Of a DNA stretch of 64,000 nt, positions 42,107-55,254 are shown in pieces. The notes beneath the pieces are model-generated. The model did not search any database. It was not told the origin of the DNA and saw only the letters and a list, made by a program, of their open reading frames with translations. How positions within the stretch are numbered: position 1 is the first letter of the stretch; every line of letters starts with the position of its first letter. The position numbers and the translations under genes were made by a program. The stretch is from the NCBI GenBank assembly GCA_024704765.1, contig JAKMXF010000299.1, forward strand, positions 496,001-560,000. Reading direction: 5' to 3'. The DNA comes from Oopsacas minuta. Its lineage: Eukaryota; Porifera; Hexactinellida; Lyssacinosida; Leucopsacidae.

Positions 42107-45100
42107 TTAGTTAAAACCAGAAGGTGAGTTAATAGCGCTAGTCAGGAGTGGAGTTTTGGGTTCCTCATCCCGAGAATAGTTAGTTGTGAATGTTTGGGCA
42201 TCTGTATCATCATCAACAATTGTATCATGTTTGTTTCCTAGGATGGGAATTGATTTAATGAAGAAACACAGAAATTTTAAATACATAATCTACCAACCAT
42301 CAATAGATGTAGAAGGAAAATTATATCAAAATAATAATGAGAAGCCGGTCAAGCAATACATTATAGTTGACACGAATAGAAATGTTTCAAAACCTCAATA
42401 CTAAGTCATCACACGTATTTTACAATTCTGATGACATTTTGTAATCCACCCACGGTATACCTTCGTATAATAACAAGTTTTTTCTCTAGCTATACGGAAA
42501 GTCGGTCAAATAAAAGATTGAAGTGAACACATTTTTAAATTTGAATTGGTTGCTAACTTCTTCTTCGTCGCCTATGAGTATAATTATAAATATATACCTG
42601 CTTGCCCAAGACGATCATCAGGTGTATCAGGTGTAGCACCTATTGAAAAGCTATTGTGTCTATTATTAGTTACAATATTTCCAGGAGTAGCACCCATTGA
42701 AGGAAGTTGTGAGTCATCATGGAAGGAAGAACTAAATTTAGAATGAACTCCCTCCTCCATTGCCAGTTCAGTAAACTCTCTGATGCTCTTCTTTCTCTGT
42801 TTAAAAGAACGACTTTTCCCTGGCAAACATTTTATCTTCTGCAGTTTGTCATTTGCAGGGTGGAAATGGGATATATGTTCAGCGATACAATGTTCTGGGA
42901 GTTCATTGCGTATTATCTTATCTTGAGTCTTCTTAGATACAGTTTTCTTGTGTCTGGATAGAGAGAAAGTAGATAACATTATAATAAATTAGAATTCCAA
43001 AAAGCATATACAGTAGATTCAAACAATTATCATAGAGCAGGATATAGTCGTTGCCAGATTAGTTCCAATTTGTAAACCCCGAAAATTAAAAGACAAAAAT
43101 TCGTGGTACACTGAATTCTGTAGTTCCGCCCCCATAGAATTTTTGAGACTCTGTACCCCCTACTGTCGTCCGTAGACCATCGAGGGGTCAGTCCTATAAG
43201 CCATGAACTCTCGAGGCCATGATCCATGAAAAGAATTTGACATGGAAATTTGTATCCCAAAAAATTCCTTCTAAATTAACTCAAAAAACTTAATAACATA
43301 AGGAATAATTCAAATTACGTAACCGCAATATAAAATATTCCAGTACATTAAACTGACGTTATAACCAAGTCGGATATAACGAAGTGATTCTACACACTGT
43401 GAAGCTTGAAAGAATTAATTTAACTTCGCTCATAACGAAATAACGATGATAAACCCAGTCGCGAGCACTTCGTTATAACGAGAGTTCACTGAAGTTACTG
43501 TTGAATACAGCAACTTTTGATTAATTAAAAACACATAACTGACTTATGAAAGAAGTGTGGATGTAAATGAATGTCGTGCTTCTCAAATAACAAATGTTTG
43601 TGTCTTCGCCTGACATGTGGGTCTCTTTTAGCACGTGACAAATGCATCAAATGGTAGATATTATCAAACAGATAGCTGTTTCTGTGATGACCAGACTTAT
43701 ATCCTTCTCCCATACTATCCTGAGGGAGGGGAGGTTGATGTCTACTTTCATGAATTACAGAATCAGTTGATACTGGTGCTATGTCGACTGAATCCTTGGT
43801 GTCTTGACATGTCACTTTACGGAAAAAAACTCATTAATTAGTATACGACACAGCTGTGAATACGAATACGATATTATATAATTTGTATGCAATTACAATA
43901 TTTCTTATAGCATCTACAGGTTTGTTATTAACTCACATTTCTTCTTTTTAATGTGCCCATGACGTACACACAAGTCTTCAAGTCCTAAGTTAGCATCTTT
44001 GTGCTGTTTAGCTATAAACCTATGTATAATTTGTTCATCTCTTCCTTCAGGATAACGCTCGAGTACTTTACGTAGATATCTAATTATTGAGGTAACAATG
44101 AATAGTTTGTAATATCGATTGAATTGATATCAGAAATTATGAGCAATTGACTCCATCTAATTCATAATTGTAATATTTACGTTAAATCGTAAATATAAAT
44201 AACCAGGGACTAAGCAGCGTTTTTTTTGTGAATGTCTGAAACTTGCTTCCTCAAGTGTCTGGTAAGGTCCAAACCTACACATTTTACCCTTCGAGTAACA
44301 AAACCTTGCATATGTAAACATACAGGTCAGCAAGAATTTTAGACACACTGACTGAACTGAATTTTGCCCGAGTCCTAGCAGAAAAATACCTGAGGTTTTG
44401 GCCTAAATCTACGAATTTCCAAAACCTACCTGGACCTCAACCAGTACTACTTAACTTCGGTCCAAACGTCCATTCCACTGCCACCACGGCGGCTTGATAG
44501 TCGAAAAACATTACTCTAAGGGTAAAAATAATTTCACACCGTAATAGATCCAGCAGAACCTGGTTAATACATACACCAGGGAAACGTCGAAATTCGTACG
44601 TCTTACCCGGAATTATATATTATAGAAATTCTAATAAATCAGCAAGCAACAAAGTAACTAACCTAGCATCTATTCTCTCCCACCAGTCTCTTACTCTGTG
44701 ATGCCCTATACTCCCTGTAATCTCCTCTATCCCAGACAGAATGTGATCAATAGCAGTCTCATGAACAGTAGTGCTTAGAGATGTTTCCTTATCAGTATCA
44801 AACTTTATATGCAGTAGTTTCATCCAGTATTTAACAGTAGAGCCCTGAACGAATACAGTGAAGAATACAACAGCTAGTGTTGTGGTAACAAAGTGTTTTC
44901 TAGCCAATATCTCATCTCCAGCACATGTTTGTGAGTGTTCATCAAATGATTCCACTTCTGAATAGCTAATAAGAGCGAGACCGAATGCAACTGCACCCCT
45001 CAGTCCACTGTAACTCATTATGAATTGATCCTACACAGAAAGTTAATAATAAATTAATAATATCTCTTACAGTAAACTAGTTAGATAAGTACACCATGGA

Positions 45101-48100
45101 TTATAGGTAACTGTCCTTACATGGAGTATGGTATAATCCAAGTAATTATATGTACATAACTAAGAGATCTCTGTTCATAGAAATAATTCGGACAATAGAA
45201 ATCCAATAATAAATACAGTTAAACACGGATTTATTATAGATATTTCTACGTAAAGAGAAATGGTTAGGTAAAACATGTGTTACAGTGAATTATGTTCCCT
45301 CAAACATTATTCTCTAGGGAATATGGTTCACCAGACAGCTCAAAGTTGAGCTATTAAAATATAAATCCAGACTCGAGAGGAGATTTTCTGAATTTACAAT
45401 TCAACGCAGAGTACCAACGAACCAAGGGCATTTGCGAGACAGAATCCACTGCAAATGAGTACAAGAACGTATAGCTCGGTGCTAGCTACTAGGATTCATA
45501 ATAATCTAATAATAATCTAAGTTAACTAACCTTGAAAGTAATCTTCTTAACTCGATACAAATTAACAAACGTACTAATAGCGAATATCCCACTAACTCTA
45601 AACAGAGTAATACCAACGAGTGTAATTAAAGTCAATCCAACATCCCAATGAGATAGAATCTCCAAATTAGCTGTATATAATCCAATAAATAGAGAGATAA
45701 TAGTCTCACTCACGACAGCAAACATTTTAATACCGTACTTAACAACATTATGAGATTTATGCGATATATTAGCTTCTACGTAATGCTTCATAGTAATGGC
45801 AACAGCAATCATACTAATTATGCCAGATAGCTCAAACAGCTCAGCGGCGAGATACGCGAAATAAGCCATAGCGAATATAAACATCGGCTCCAGCACACGG
45901 ATATGGTCTGTGAAGCGAGTGATGAAACATGTAAGATAGCCTATAACAACACCGATCAATACACCACCAATGTTAACAATAAAGAACTTTAGGAACCCAA
46001 ACAGTATATCATACCATTGGAAAGGTACAGGATCGCGGTCGATGTTACAACCGCTAGCTTCTGATATGTTTAACTCCACCGGATGTTCACCTATCGGATT
46101 CAAAGGAACGTTAGCGAATTCAAGCAGTACATTGAATAGGACTACTGTCACAGCATCGTTAAACAGAGATTCTCCGAATACTAGAATATGAAGTAGCTTG
46201 TTGACGTGTACCTATACATTATAATATTTAAATTTATGTCAAATATCATTATAAGAAACCTGCTTAATCAAAATACAGAAATTGGTACACTCCCTGGCCA
46301 AAAGTATTGGAACACTCTGCCACAATTGACACATGACACAAATATGAATTTACTCTAGTTGTATAAGCTAAAATTAATTTCAAACATCTGTGATCATATT
46401 TCGATCATTACTTTTATCATTACAATCGCCTTTTCTGATATATTTTCAGATTATTCAGAACGTATATTCTCGCAATGTACCATATGCCACATGTGTCATT
46501 AATGGTCTGGTGTTCCAATACTTTTGGCCAGGGAGTGTATACATACATGGTCACAACTAGTCTCTTTTATCGAACTCTGCAAAATATATCGTGAATTCCC
46601 AAGTCAAATATAACTCAATAGGATCAGAGGGAAGGTAGAATTTGACCAAAATTCTACATTCACTGAATTTGACCAAAATTAGCATGGTAGTTTTTAATGA
46701 GGCAATATTCATACTTGCCAGTGACGTCACGGGTTTCCCATCAAATTTAGATCAATTTTCTAACTTCAGAAATTTGGGTTAAAATCAGGGGAATAGGATT
46801 AGCATTTTCCTATGGAAATCCTGTGTGAATCTCATAGAATTTGGATGAGAAAGGGAATCAAAAGTTAATTCATACGGCAACACTAGTTTAATCCTGCTTC
46901 TCAACGAAAGAGTATCGAAATAAAAAAGAGAAATACAAATGAAATAATAATACAAGTATTATTTCAATAAAACTATAACTCACTTCTTCAAACACAACCA
47001 AGACAGCTACAGGATCTACTGCAGATATAAATGTACCAAAGAGAAGCGCACTTGGAATTGTTAGACGAGAACTCACAAGATAAGTATCCATGATAGGGAC
47101 ATGAGAAAATCCATACAGAACAAATCCTAAACCGAAAGCATTCCAAAACGTATTAACAAAGGCTAGGAGAGCAATGGTTAGTGCGTTCTCAAACAGAGCT
47201 CTGTTGTTCATAAAGTATCCTGCCTCTAGGACGATAGGAGGCAGTAGCACCAGGAAGAATAGAGTAGGAGTAAAGCTTATATCCCTTATGTAGTCTGCAT
47301 TGTCAGTCAAATGGCTGATTCCGAGGATCAAGTACCTGTAGAATGTAATGTGTTACATGAGGTATTGTTAGAAGAATGAATAGAAGAATGGAAGTATAGT
47401 GTAAACCACAAAATAGTGCTAAGCTCGCATCAAAAGTTCCTTTTATTGGGATTCTCACTATTGGATCCACACAAAATAAATAATTACGTACTCTTAATCA
47501 ATCTTAAAATAGCATGCTTTGCATTCTCGCTTCACGGCACGAGACATACAGAATAAAAGCTTCTTGGCTGTTATTTAATAAATACTTAACAATTGAAATT
47601 CAAGAATTATTACAATACAGTAAACTCCTGTTATAACTAAGTCAGATATAATGAAACCCCCGTTACAACGAAGTGATTCTTTACCCCCTATGGCTTGAAA
47701 GTAATTGATTTCACTCCGTTTCGAACGAAACATAGTCTATGAGCGAAATGCCAATTATAATGGATACAAGCTTTCCGAGTACTTCTTGATATAATTATCA
47801 TTAGAAAGCACTGTAGATGAATTGTGCAATTAATATCCATGGAAAGTTTTACTACGATGACACTTAACAACATTCTGTTGGTGTGCAGATATATTATACA
47901 TTAGCCTCTTAGAGTAAACTGCTTCATAATGCTCAAGTATTAAAATACAACAAATAGTGTTATAATTGAAAGAATTTATCTAAAAAATCACAGGTCATTT
48001 GGGCCTCACATAGCGTTACTATCATAGCCACGTACGCATCTATAAATACGATTCCAAATTATCGACTACCATATTTTGTTTATTTTAATTGGAATTATTC

Positions 48101-49064
48101 AGTAGGTATATTTTCTATATTATTATATCTCAATTGTTGTTTGTCTGTTTGTCCGTTGTCAAGGAAAGGATTTACGGTATGCAATTTTGAAATTTCGCAT
48201 AACTATCTAATTATCGTGTTTATCAAGGAAGTAAATAGAATTCAATAAAACTTCACTAAATATATCGAACATGCTGAATCCGATTTGACAATTTTGGATT
48301 AATCATATATAAATTTATTGTTGTTTTTATGAATATAAAGTAAACAAATTTCAAATTGGGGTAGAAACATACTTTCAACAACTATACTGGAGTAATTGAG
48401 TATGCTGAATCTGAATATTGTAAACAATATCAATATTATTGAATCTTAATTGTTGTTTGTCCCTTGAATACCCCGAGGCGCAATGCGACGAGCCAAGGGC
48501 TCGTTCACTTTGATATTGTAGCCCACTGAAGGGGTAACAGGTAAGGATAGGGTGGATACTTCAATTCTGAAACCTGCGATTTTATACAAACGTATATTGT
48601 AATTACCGCCTCGAAGTGGGAGTCATTTAATTATGGTTTTGGGTTGCAGAATTAACCAAACACAACGTTCGGATCTAGTGACTAATGTATGAAAGATAGA
48701 ACATTCAATATTTCTGAACTTACCCAAATACTATTCCAATAATAATGAGCATACATGATTCTGGAAAATTGCTCGTAAACTTCTCTAGTTTTGACAGATG
48801 CCATATCAGCTTAGCAAGAATAGCAAGCAGAATGAATATCGTCACCAGTAAGTATACTTCAATATGATCAAAATTGAAACTGACAGGAAGAAGTTCGAAT
48901 TTTACTTCACTACAGTTCTTAGGACATACTAGCGATGAGTTAGAATCGTTAGAACCATTTCTTACGTAATATTTAAAGTCAGATGCAGTGACGAATTGTT
49001 GAGAGAAGTAAGTTGCTATTACTAGCCAGATTATGTAAATGTACATCCTAGATCCTCTCTTCAT
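42107..49064 (-). CDS. SLC9A: Plasma-membrane Na+/H+ exchanger, SLC9A2/3/5-like, eight exons
   Basis: Exons: 49064-48724, 47335-46984, 46211-45531, 45030-44663, 44079-43937, 43814-43544, 42953-42598, 42237-42107; total 2643 nt = 880 aa with consistent phases. It exchanges luminal or extracellular Na+ for cytosolic H+. Exon 1 encodes a signal peptide, a glycosylated (NGSNDSNSS) loop and a first membrane segment. Exons 2-4 give the transport core: FFLVLLPPIVLEAGYF (amiloride-region motif), GTFISAVDPVAVLVVFEEV, HILVFGESLFNDAVTVVLFN (the ND ion site), EPMFIFAMAYFAYL, and GLRGAVAFGL. Exon 4 ends the core with DHILSGIEEITGSIGHHRVR. Exons 5-8 form a basic and then acidic cytosolic tail, ending EEPKTPLLTSAIN; the last short exon was identified by splice phase. 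Sequence favours the NHE2/3/5 group over NHE1. Confidence 0.93.
43347..43492. mobile_element. MITE-like element in SLC9A intron 6 (weak)
   Basis: ACTGACGTTATAACCAAGTCGG on the left and CTTCGTTATAACGAGAGTTCACTG on the right form an imperfect inverted pair with TTATAAC cores. Similar sequence (CAGTAAACTCCTGTTATAAC) begins near 47621 in intron 1 and near 36295 in misato intron 3, so the family is dispersed in introns. Confidence 0.45.
46288..46537. mobile_element. Tc1-type MITE (250 bp) in SLC9A intron 2
   Basis: Both ends read CACTCCCTGGCCAAAAGTAT outward-in and the match extends about 28 bp, flanked by TA (46286-46287, 46538-46539). There is no transposase. The end sequence and TA duplication fit Tc1-like transposons. 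Confidence 0.9.
48116..48530 (+). repeat. Dispersed repeat, copy 3
   Basis: Starts TCTATATTATTATATCTCAA followed by TTGTTGTTTGTCTGTTTGTCC. Homologous along its length to the inverse of 18730-19165. It sits in SLC9A intron 1. Confidence 0.7.
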
Positions 49065-50640
49065 TTCTACAACTTCTGGCTCTACTAGGGAATATACGAA
49101 TATATCATTATAAATAATGAATTGTCTGGAATAATCATCTCGAAATACATTACAGTCTCTAAATTGAGATTATAATAGCGACCGTACGCGTACGAGCCAC
49201 AAAAGAACATGGCCGTAGGATGTGGGGGTGACTGTGATGGTCCTTTGTTAGTCTAATGGCGATGGGGCTGCTGAGCTAAGCCGCCCCAATTTTCATGAGT
49301 TTCACACACCCATGAATAGTGACAGTTTCTAACAATAGAAAGTCATTAGAAGTTCAATACTGGGCGGTAAGCTGATTATACGGTTTTCAGTGAGTCTTTA
49401 ATTTCAACTTAATTTTGGGCTAGTTGGGAGCCTGGGGACGCTGGAACCCCCAATCAGGAGCGAAACCTGCGATATGATGACGATTTGATTTGTAAGTGCA
49501 AAGTTTTCCGTATTTTATACATATACTTGCCAACTGTCCGGCTTTTGGCTGCGGTCCTGATTTTTCGGCTATCCATTTAGTGTTATATCCCGCTAAATGG
49601 TGCTAACTGCTAAATAACAAACTAATAGTACTAATCAGTGGCGTCGCTATTTGTGACTGGGAGCCCACGCCCCCAAAATATTCTCCGAGCTCTCATATCA
49701 TTACTCCAAGGGACCAGAAAAATGTGGGCCAATTGCAAACCATACTTTATTTCTTGCGATTGGTTATGCTCCTTGACCTTACTGATTGTTTACAGCACCC
49801 ATAGACCCTCATCTAGAACTTGTTGTTCACCAGATTGAATTTATGCCCCCTAGATTTCCTAGCCGCACGAAGTCACTACAACTAATATAGAGTGTCCCGT
49901 GATATCTCGATAAAATAATACCTTCCATCCCGCTTTTCTCCTTAACTTAAACCCCCTGTTTAGACGTATATGCTGCTATTGTATTTGGACTTTTGGGGTA
50001 AATATCTCTTTTGCTGAAGTTTTAGAAGTAAATATAATCAGTAAAAATCCAGTGAAGCATATTTAATATAGAATTAATGAGTTTCATTATATACAAGAAT
50101 AAATGGCACACGTCTATACTACTACGTAGAAGCATACTAATTTGTAATTAGATGATAGACGTTATCTATGTCGTCTCGAAAGCACATTAGTAGATGTGTG
50201 CTCGCTTATATTGCAAAATCTAGGAAATTAGACACCCTTCATACTCATAGGTAAAGCTATGCATCATATATATTACCCTTCCCTTAAACGTGGCAATGTG
50301 CAAATTCTGACTGAATTTTGAACTTAGTACGATGGACTAAATGCAGTCGTAACATTGTTCATCACCAAGTTCATTCACAAAAATCTACATGGCGATTACT
50401 TCGACAATTATTCCAGAAGTATTTTCCTTAAAAACACAATTCATATATAGAAGCCCTAACGTTCGGAGTATCAAAAAGTACACAGAACATGCTCTATCTG
50501 CACGGGTCTAGAAATGACCAAAAGCAACATCCAAGCAGGTAGCCACTAATACAGGGGATTAATATGGACTGTTTTACAGTGCAAAAAGATTGCGGAACAC
50601 TCCTGCGGAATCCTTCCAATTTATATATAAAACATGCCAC
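49065..50640. other. Non-coding; remnants of two repeat families
   Basis: Near 49528-49620 the sequence CTTGCCAACTGTCCGGCTTT and onward resembles the element at 8335, and 49895-49945 matches its other half (TCCCGTGATATC, CATCCCGCTTTTCTCC). Between them, 49637-49880 starts CAGTGGCGTCGCTATTTG and ends with a loosely matching GAAGTCACTAC, so it may be a hAT-like insertion into the first. Target repeats are not exact. Confidence 0.4.
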
Positions 50641-50644
50641 CTCA

Positions 50645-50890
50645 TTTGTTTACTTTATACACATAAAAACAACAATATATTTACATATGATTAATCCAAA
50701 AGTGTGAAAATCGGATTCAGCATGTTCGATATGTTTGGTGAAGTTTATTGAATTCTATTTACTTCCTTGATAAACACGATAAATACATAGTTATGCGACA
50801 ATTTCAAATAGCATGCCGTAAATCCTTTCCTTGACAACTGACAAACAAACAAACAAACAAATAAACAACATTTGAGATTTAATAATATAA
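50645..50890 (-). repeat. Dispersed repeat, copy 4 (truncated)
   Basis: Shares GATTAATCCAAAAGTGTGAA, CGGATTCAGCATGTTCGAT and the run TTGACAACTGACAAACAAAC with the other copies, in reverse orientation to copy 3. It ends next to the sugar transporter pseudogene. Confidence 0.7.
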
Positions 50891-50934
50891 ATATAGGAAA
50901 CAAAATATAATTAGCAACAGAAAATATGTCAGTG

Positions 50935-52287
50935 TCAATAGAACAATTGAACTATGATTCCTATAAAACAAATAACAGAATAAAAGAGATACAAAACACA
51001 ACTCCCAAAATGTTCATTTATGATAGGACCAACTAATTCGTTGAGTAGCATGAATATATAGCAGACTGAATTAGTAATTCCTGTAGATATTATAGAGTAG
51101 TGAGAATTGAGCATCTCACCGTAGCACCACCATGTTATAGAACCCCACCCCAAACTGAATGTCATTCCAAACACAGATATAAGGAGTATGGGAGCAGTTT
51201 GTAATAGTTCACATATTTCAGTTTGTTGTGTGTTATTGACACAATTGAATTGCTGAATCGAAAGATAAAGAGTTAGACTGAGCAGTGCCATCATCAACAT
51301 TTGAATGATAGTTGTCATGATGAGTAACCTCTTCCATATCACTTTGTAAATAATCCAAAGGAATACAATTGATCCAATTAACTGAGAAATTGGAAATGAT
51401 AAAACAGCTACCCTCGAATCAATATTAACAGCATTTCTAGAGAATGAGCTGAATATACCATTAGATATTCGTAGCCTGATGATGACTTGAATGCTTGAAG
51501 GTTACAACACACTAATAGAGGTCTTAACACATTTGAAGTAACTGGATACTTTTTGAGAAAATTTGCATCATTTAAGGAAAGATCATTTTCTGAAGATTTT
51601 CTTATTCCTGAATTTATTTCTTACAGCACTCATTTATTGTATTCTCTTGAGGGTAATCGTGTAAGTATTTGCTTGCCTCCTCTGCTTTTAGCTCCCAACT
51701 TTTCTTTCTCAACCATGCTGGACTTTCTGGTAGAAATACTAAATTCAGATTCACGACTACAACAATTATTAAATAGACAACAGCAAGCCAACGATATCCT
51801 AACCATATTCCTGACAAATAACTCAAAATTGTTCCCACACGAAGTGACAATCCTATCAATGCTCCATAGAAGCTTCTCAATTTGGGTTGTGAATGTTCTG
51901 CAAAATATACTGGTACTCCTATCAGACAGAATGAACCGTATGTTCCAATCAATAATCTACCTAATATCATTGATACAGCATCATGTCCCCACACTAACAA
52001 TATCCCCCGAGTGTACCTACCTGAGAAAATAGTAACAAACTAGTCTTAACACCTAACCATTCAATTATCAGTCCTGCTGGGATATCGCTTATTGATGAAC
52101 TAATAAAAACTGATGATGTGAATAGAGAATAAGAGTTTATGGTAAATATACCTTCCTTAAGTAATGCAGTTTCTATCGGAGACGTGTCGGTTTCAATGAA
52201 TAGTAGAGCCACCAGCGCGACTGATGTAGACATAAATGCATGAAACACATGGAGAAACTTAACGCAGGACAGATTATTAAGCAACAT
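50935..52287 (-). pseudogene. MFS sugar transporter (SLC2/GLUT-like), at least three frameshifts
   Basis: The coding sequence starts at the ATG at 52287 (MLLNNLSCVKFLHVF) and reads through two membrane segments to SLLLFSQVGTLGG, then shifts frame near 51998 and continues as VWGHDAVSMILGRLLIGTYG (a sugar-transporter loop motif) to PESPAWLRKK (the PESPRWL motif). It shifts again near 51610 and again near 51450, where the frame changes from SGYEYLMVYSA to SRNAVNIDSRVAVLSFPIS; the C-terminal half then reads to the stop at 50935. No intron can explain the shifts. Either a decaying gene or several base errors. Confidence 0.75.
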
Positions 52288-52775
52288 ACTCGTAAAAATA
52301 TTATACAATATTTGATGTTAAGCATTATACTTATTTATAGTATGATTTCTTAATGTATACAATTTGTGACATTCTGTTGTCTGACATTATTCAGCAAAGG
52401 TCCCATGTGGGCTATTGGAGAACACACATGATTATTAGAGAATTGGATAATTAAGCCCACCATTCATCATGCAACTATATGTATACACGTGCATCCTTAT
52501 AGGTATGATTGTCCAAAAATTTATTTAAAACCTTGAAGACCTGTACAATATATTAATATTAATACTAGTGTTAGGTTTGATGTTAAAAAGTTCGAATTCT
52601 ATATATATATATATACTACGACGCGATGATACGCATGAATTGATTATTATAATATCGAGCATAGTTCATCAGCTAGGGCTGTGTAGTTTTTATGCCAGTG
52701 ACAAAACTGACATTCCCTAGTATGCATCTACGGTTTATGAATAAAAGATTAGATATTATGTTGTAAGTAATTATA
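52288..52775. other. Intergenic between divergent genes, one AT microsatellite
   Basis: Contains (TA)n at about 52599-52614. No other feature. Confidence 0.4.
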
Positions 52776-53645
52776 ATGGTAAAAGTATACTACTGTCCTT
52801 GTTTAGTAATTTTATTAATTTTGCCTGTGTTTTGGCTTCTTTCTTATACAAATTATGTCATTTCAAAAATGAAATATGATTTCGGTTTAGAACTGTATCG
52901 GTTGGAGAAGAAAACAGAAAGTTTCTACAAGCATTTGGAAGTGAAAAAATCTTTACTTGAAAAGATACCAAAGACATTACATTTTACTTGGAATTCTCCT
53001 TTTCTTAACGAAACGAACCAATTGAATGTTGATTTGAAAGTGAGGGCAAATATTCAGACCTGTTTAGACGTACATCCTAACTGGGATTATATAATATGGA
53101 CAGATGATTTGGTACGAAAAGGATTCCCAGAATTAGTAGATTTGCTAATCGCAGCTAACATTCCTTCCGTGATTAGTGACGTGCTGCGTATGAATATAAT
53201 AGCTAGATACGGTGGTATATACATGGATACAGATTTCCTCTGTGTACGTAGCTTCGAGCCTCTTTTAGACCAGCAATACTGTACTGCTTTTGCTGGTAGT
53301 GAAGAAGCAATAGAAGATAATGAGTTCAATTTGATAGTGTCAGGGGGGTTGATTGGAGCAGTACAGGGACATTTTTTGTTCAGACGAGCTGCTAAGTTAA
53401 TACTAAATCATGCGCTAAAGCCAGAGGTACCTTCTGTTAAAACTGGCCCTTATTTTCTAGGAAAGATGGTCAGAAGATACAATACAAGTACAGACTGTTT
53501 TTATGTATATAAAAAAAATTTGTTCTACCAATGTAATTTCAATCAACGAGGAACTTGTCAGACAAAACTAGCTGAATACAAAGATGACTCTAGTATATAT
53601 GCTATACACCTTTGGTATGCTTCTTGGATTATTGGGTTAGATTAA
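52776..53645 (+). CDS. GT32-like glycosyltransferase with DXD motif (type II membrane protein)
   Basis: 289 aa, single exon. The N-terminal hydrophobic segment (about 7-26) is a signal anchor, then a short stem. KIPKTLHFTWNSP starts the catalytic domain. YIIWTDDLVR, then SDVLRMNIIARYGGIYMDTD at about 134-153, contains the DXD (D151-D153) that binds metal and the nucleotide-sugar. SGGLIGAVQGHFLFRRA and GPYFLGKM follow, and HLWYASW near the end fits the family's late HxxxxSW motif. Related proteins are fungal OCH1-like and IPC mannosyltransferases and bacterial toxin-type domains. The donor sugar cannot be inferred. Probably Golgi. Confidence 0.85.
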   Translation: MVKVYYCPCLVILLILPVFWLLSYTNYVISKMKYDFGLELYRLEKKTESFYKHLEVKKSLLEKIPKTLHFTWNSPFLNETNQLNVDLKVRANIQTCLDVHPNWDYIIWTDDLVRKGFPELVDLLIAANIPSVISDVLRMNIIARYGGIYMDTDFLCVRSFEPLLDQQYCTAFAGSEEAIEDNEFNLIVSGGLIGAVQGHFLFRRAAKLILNHALKPEVPSVKTGPYFLGKMVRRYNTSTDCFYVYKKNLFYQCNFNQRGTCQTKLAEYKDDSSIYAIHLWYASWIIGLD

Positions 53646-55254
53646 TGATGGCAATTATATTATTTGATTAGTTTATTCTGTTTATTAGTTGTTCTAAAAT
53701 TTATGGAACTGTTCTAAATAATACTAAGAATTTTGTTCTGCTTTCAGAGATAATTAAGTATGTTATTAATTCTCAATTGTCTATTGTTTGTAAGAGGGAA
53801 AGAGTACAAGGGGTACAGTAAAAACTGAAATTTAGGGCCAGTCGTTCCTAAATATGCAGTAGTAAACGGCAGGTACTACTGCATGCCATTTGTGAACCCG
53901 AATTTCGTATTCCAAGATAATTAGCATACTTGCCAACAAGTTTTTTCCAACATTTCTGGAACTTTTGGGTCTAATAGGCGAAATTTAGTGAAATGTAGGG
54001 AAATTTGTAAAGAGGTTGGTAAGTATGTATTAATTCATCTGATCGTAAAACTATGTGCATACAGTCATTATGAATGTTGTGTCCAGATCTCAGAGGTTCT
54101 ACTGTTTACGTACGTACAATTGTACAAGTTTTGGATCAAACATCATTTCTTACAATAAAGTTCTAATGTAACATATATACCTATATCTTCAGTAAAAATC
54201 TATTGACAATCTTCTCTATATAGGCCAATTGTGTCCATATAGGCTATTATAGGGTCTAAAATAATAGACTCGAGTTTAAAGTCTTCCTGGGGCCCCACGG
54301 CACCCCTCAACCCCGAGATTACATACTAGGGATGTCGGATCCAACACATCCATTATTTAGGATATTAATTACAAAAATGTGCGTATCCATTCTAGCGTCT
54401 GTATTGAATAAAAATTAGCTAAATACACCCCCAATGGGACCATCGATGTGAAAATTTATAGCATAAATTCTAGGATCTAGGAGCGGAGTTCATCGCAAAA
54501 TGACGAGCCAAAACATTTATATGGGAGTGTGCTATTGCGAAGTAAAATAATGTAGAACCTAGTTTATAACTACGAACAAGGTTAATACTTAACCCTTATT
54601 CCCGGTTAAGACTAACATATATTTACACAAAATCAGGACACAACGATGGCTATACAAATGGAATTTATCCGATTAATACGAATTCTGGATAAGGCGAACT
54701 AATTTTGGTCGTCCGTTGGTGCCCGTTTTAACGAGGTTCCACTGTATTTTACTTGTTACATAAGCGCTCACTTTCAGTAATGGTCTCCCTTGCTAATGAC
54801 TAAAGGGTCCTCAAATTGATACTAGCTAACTGTAAACAACTAAAGCATCACTAATCTAAGTTATCTTTAAATACTATACATGAGAAACTCGAAAATGCGA
54901 AATTCGGATTCAGCGTACTTGCTCTAAACGGCTACCCCTGGGTAACCGTTTAGAGAAAGTCTGTACGTATATTTTGTGATTTAGATAATTTGTTTACTAT
55001 ATATCCATAAAAACAACAATATATTTACATATGATTAATCTAAAAGTGTGAAAATCGGATTCAGCATGTTCGATATATTTAGTGAAGTTTATTGAATTCT
55101 ATTTACTTCCTTGATAAACACGATAAATACATAATTATGCGACAATTTCAAATAGCATGCCGTAAATCCTTTCCTTGACAACGGACAAACAAACACAGAT
55201 TGATATTTAATAATATTACAATTCTAACAGTTGATTTCATATATTACTTATATA
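53646..55254. other. Non-coding with repeat remnants
   Basis: An inverted-repeat element like the one at 8335 spans about 53933-54030 (CATACTTGCCAACAAG to GTTGGTAAGTATG). A MITE right end lies near 54085 and another TA-type end (GAGGTTCCACTGTA) near 54735. Copy 5 of the dispersed repeat is listed separately. Confidence 0.45.
54975..55215 (-). repeat. Dispersed repeat, copy 5 (truncated)
   Basis: Nearly identical over about 230 bases to copy 4 (AAAACAACAATATATTTACA, CGGATTCAGCATGTTCGATA, ATTTCAAATAGCATGCCGTA). It ends about 40 bases before the membrane-protein pseudogene, as copy 4 ends before the transporter pseudogene. Confidence 0.75.

Noticed and set aside
42186..42404. Plus-strand frame of 72 residues
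   Set aside because: Overlaps the last SLC9A exon on the other strand and has no features of its own.
51994..52022. A 27-base GT..AG intron to explain the first transporter frame change
   Set aside because: It would be too short to splice and gives the wrong downstream frame.
51553..52032. Plus-strand frame of 159 residues
   Set aside because: Antisense to the sugar transporter sequence, whose protein motifs are clear on the minus strand.
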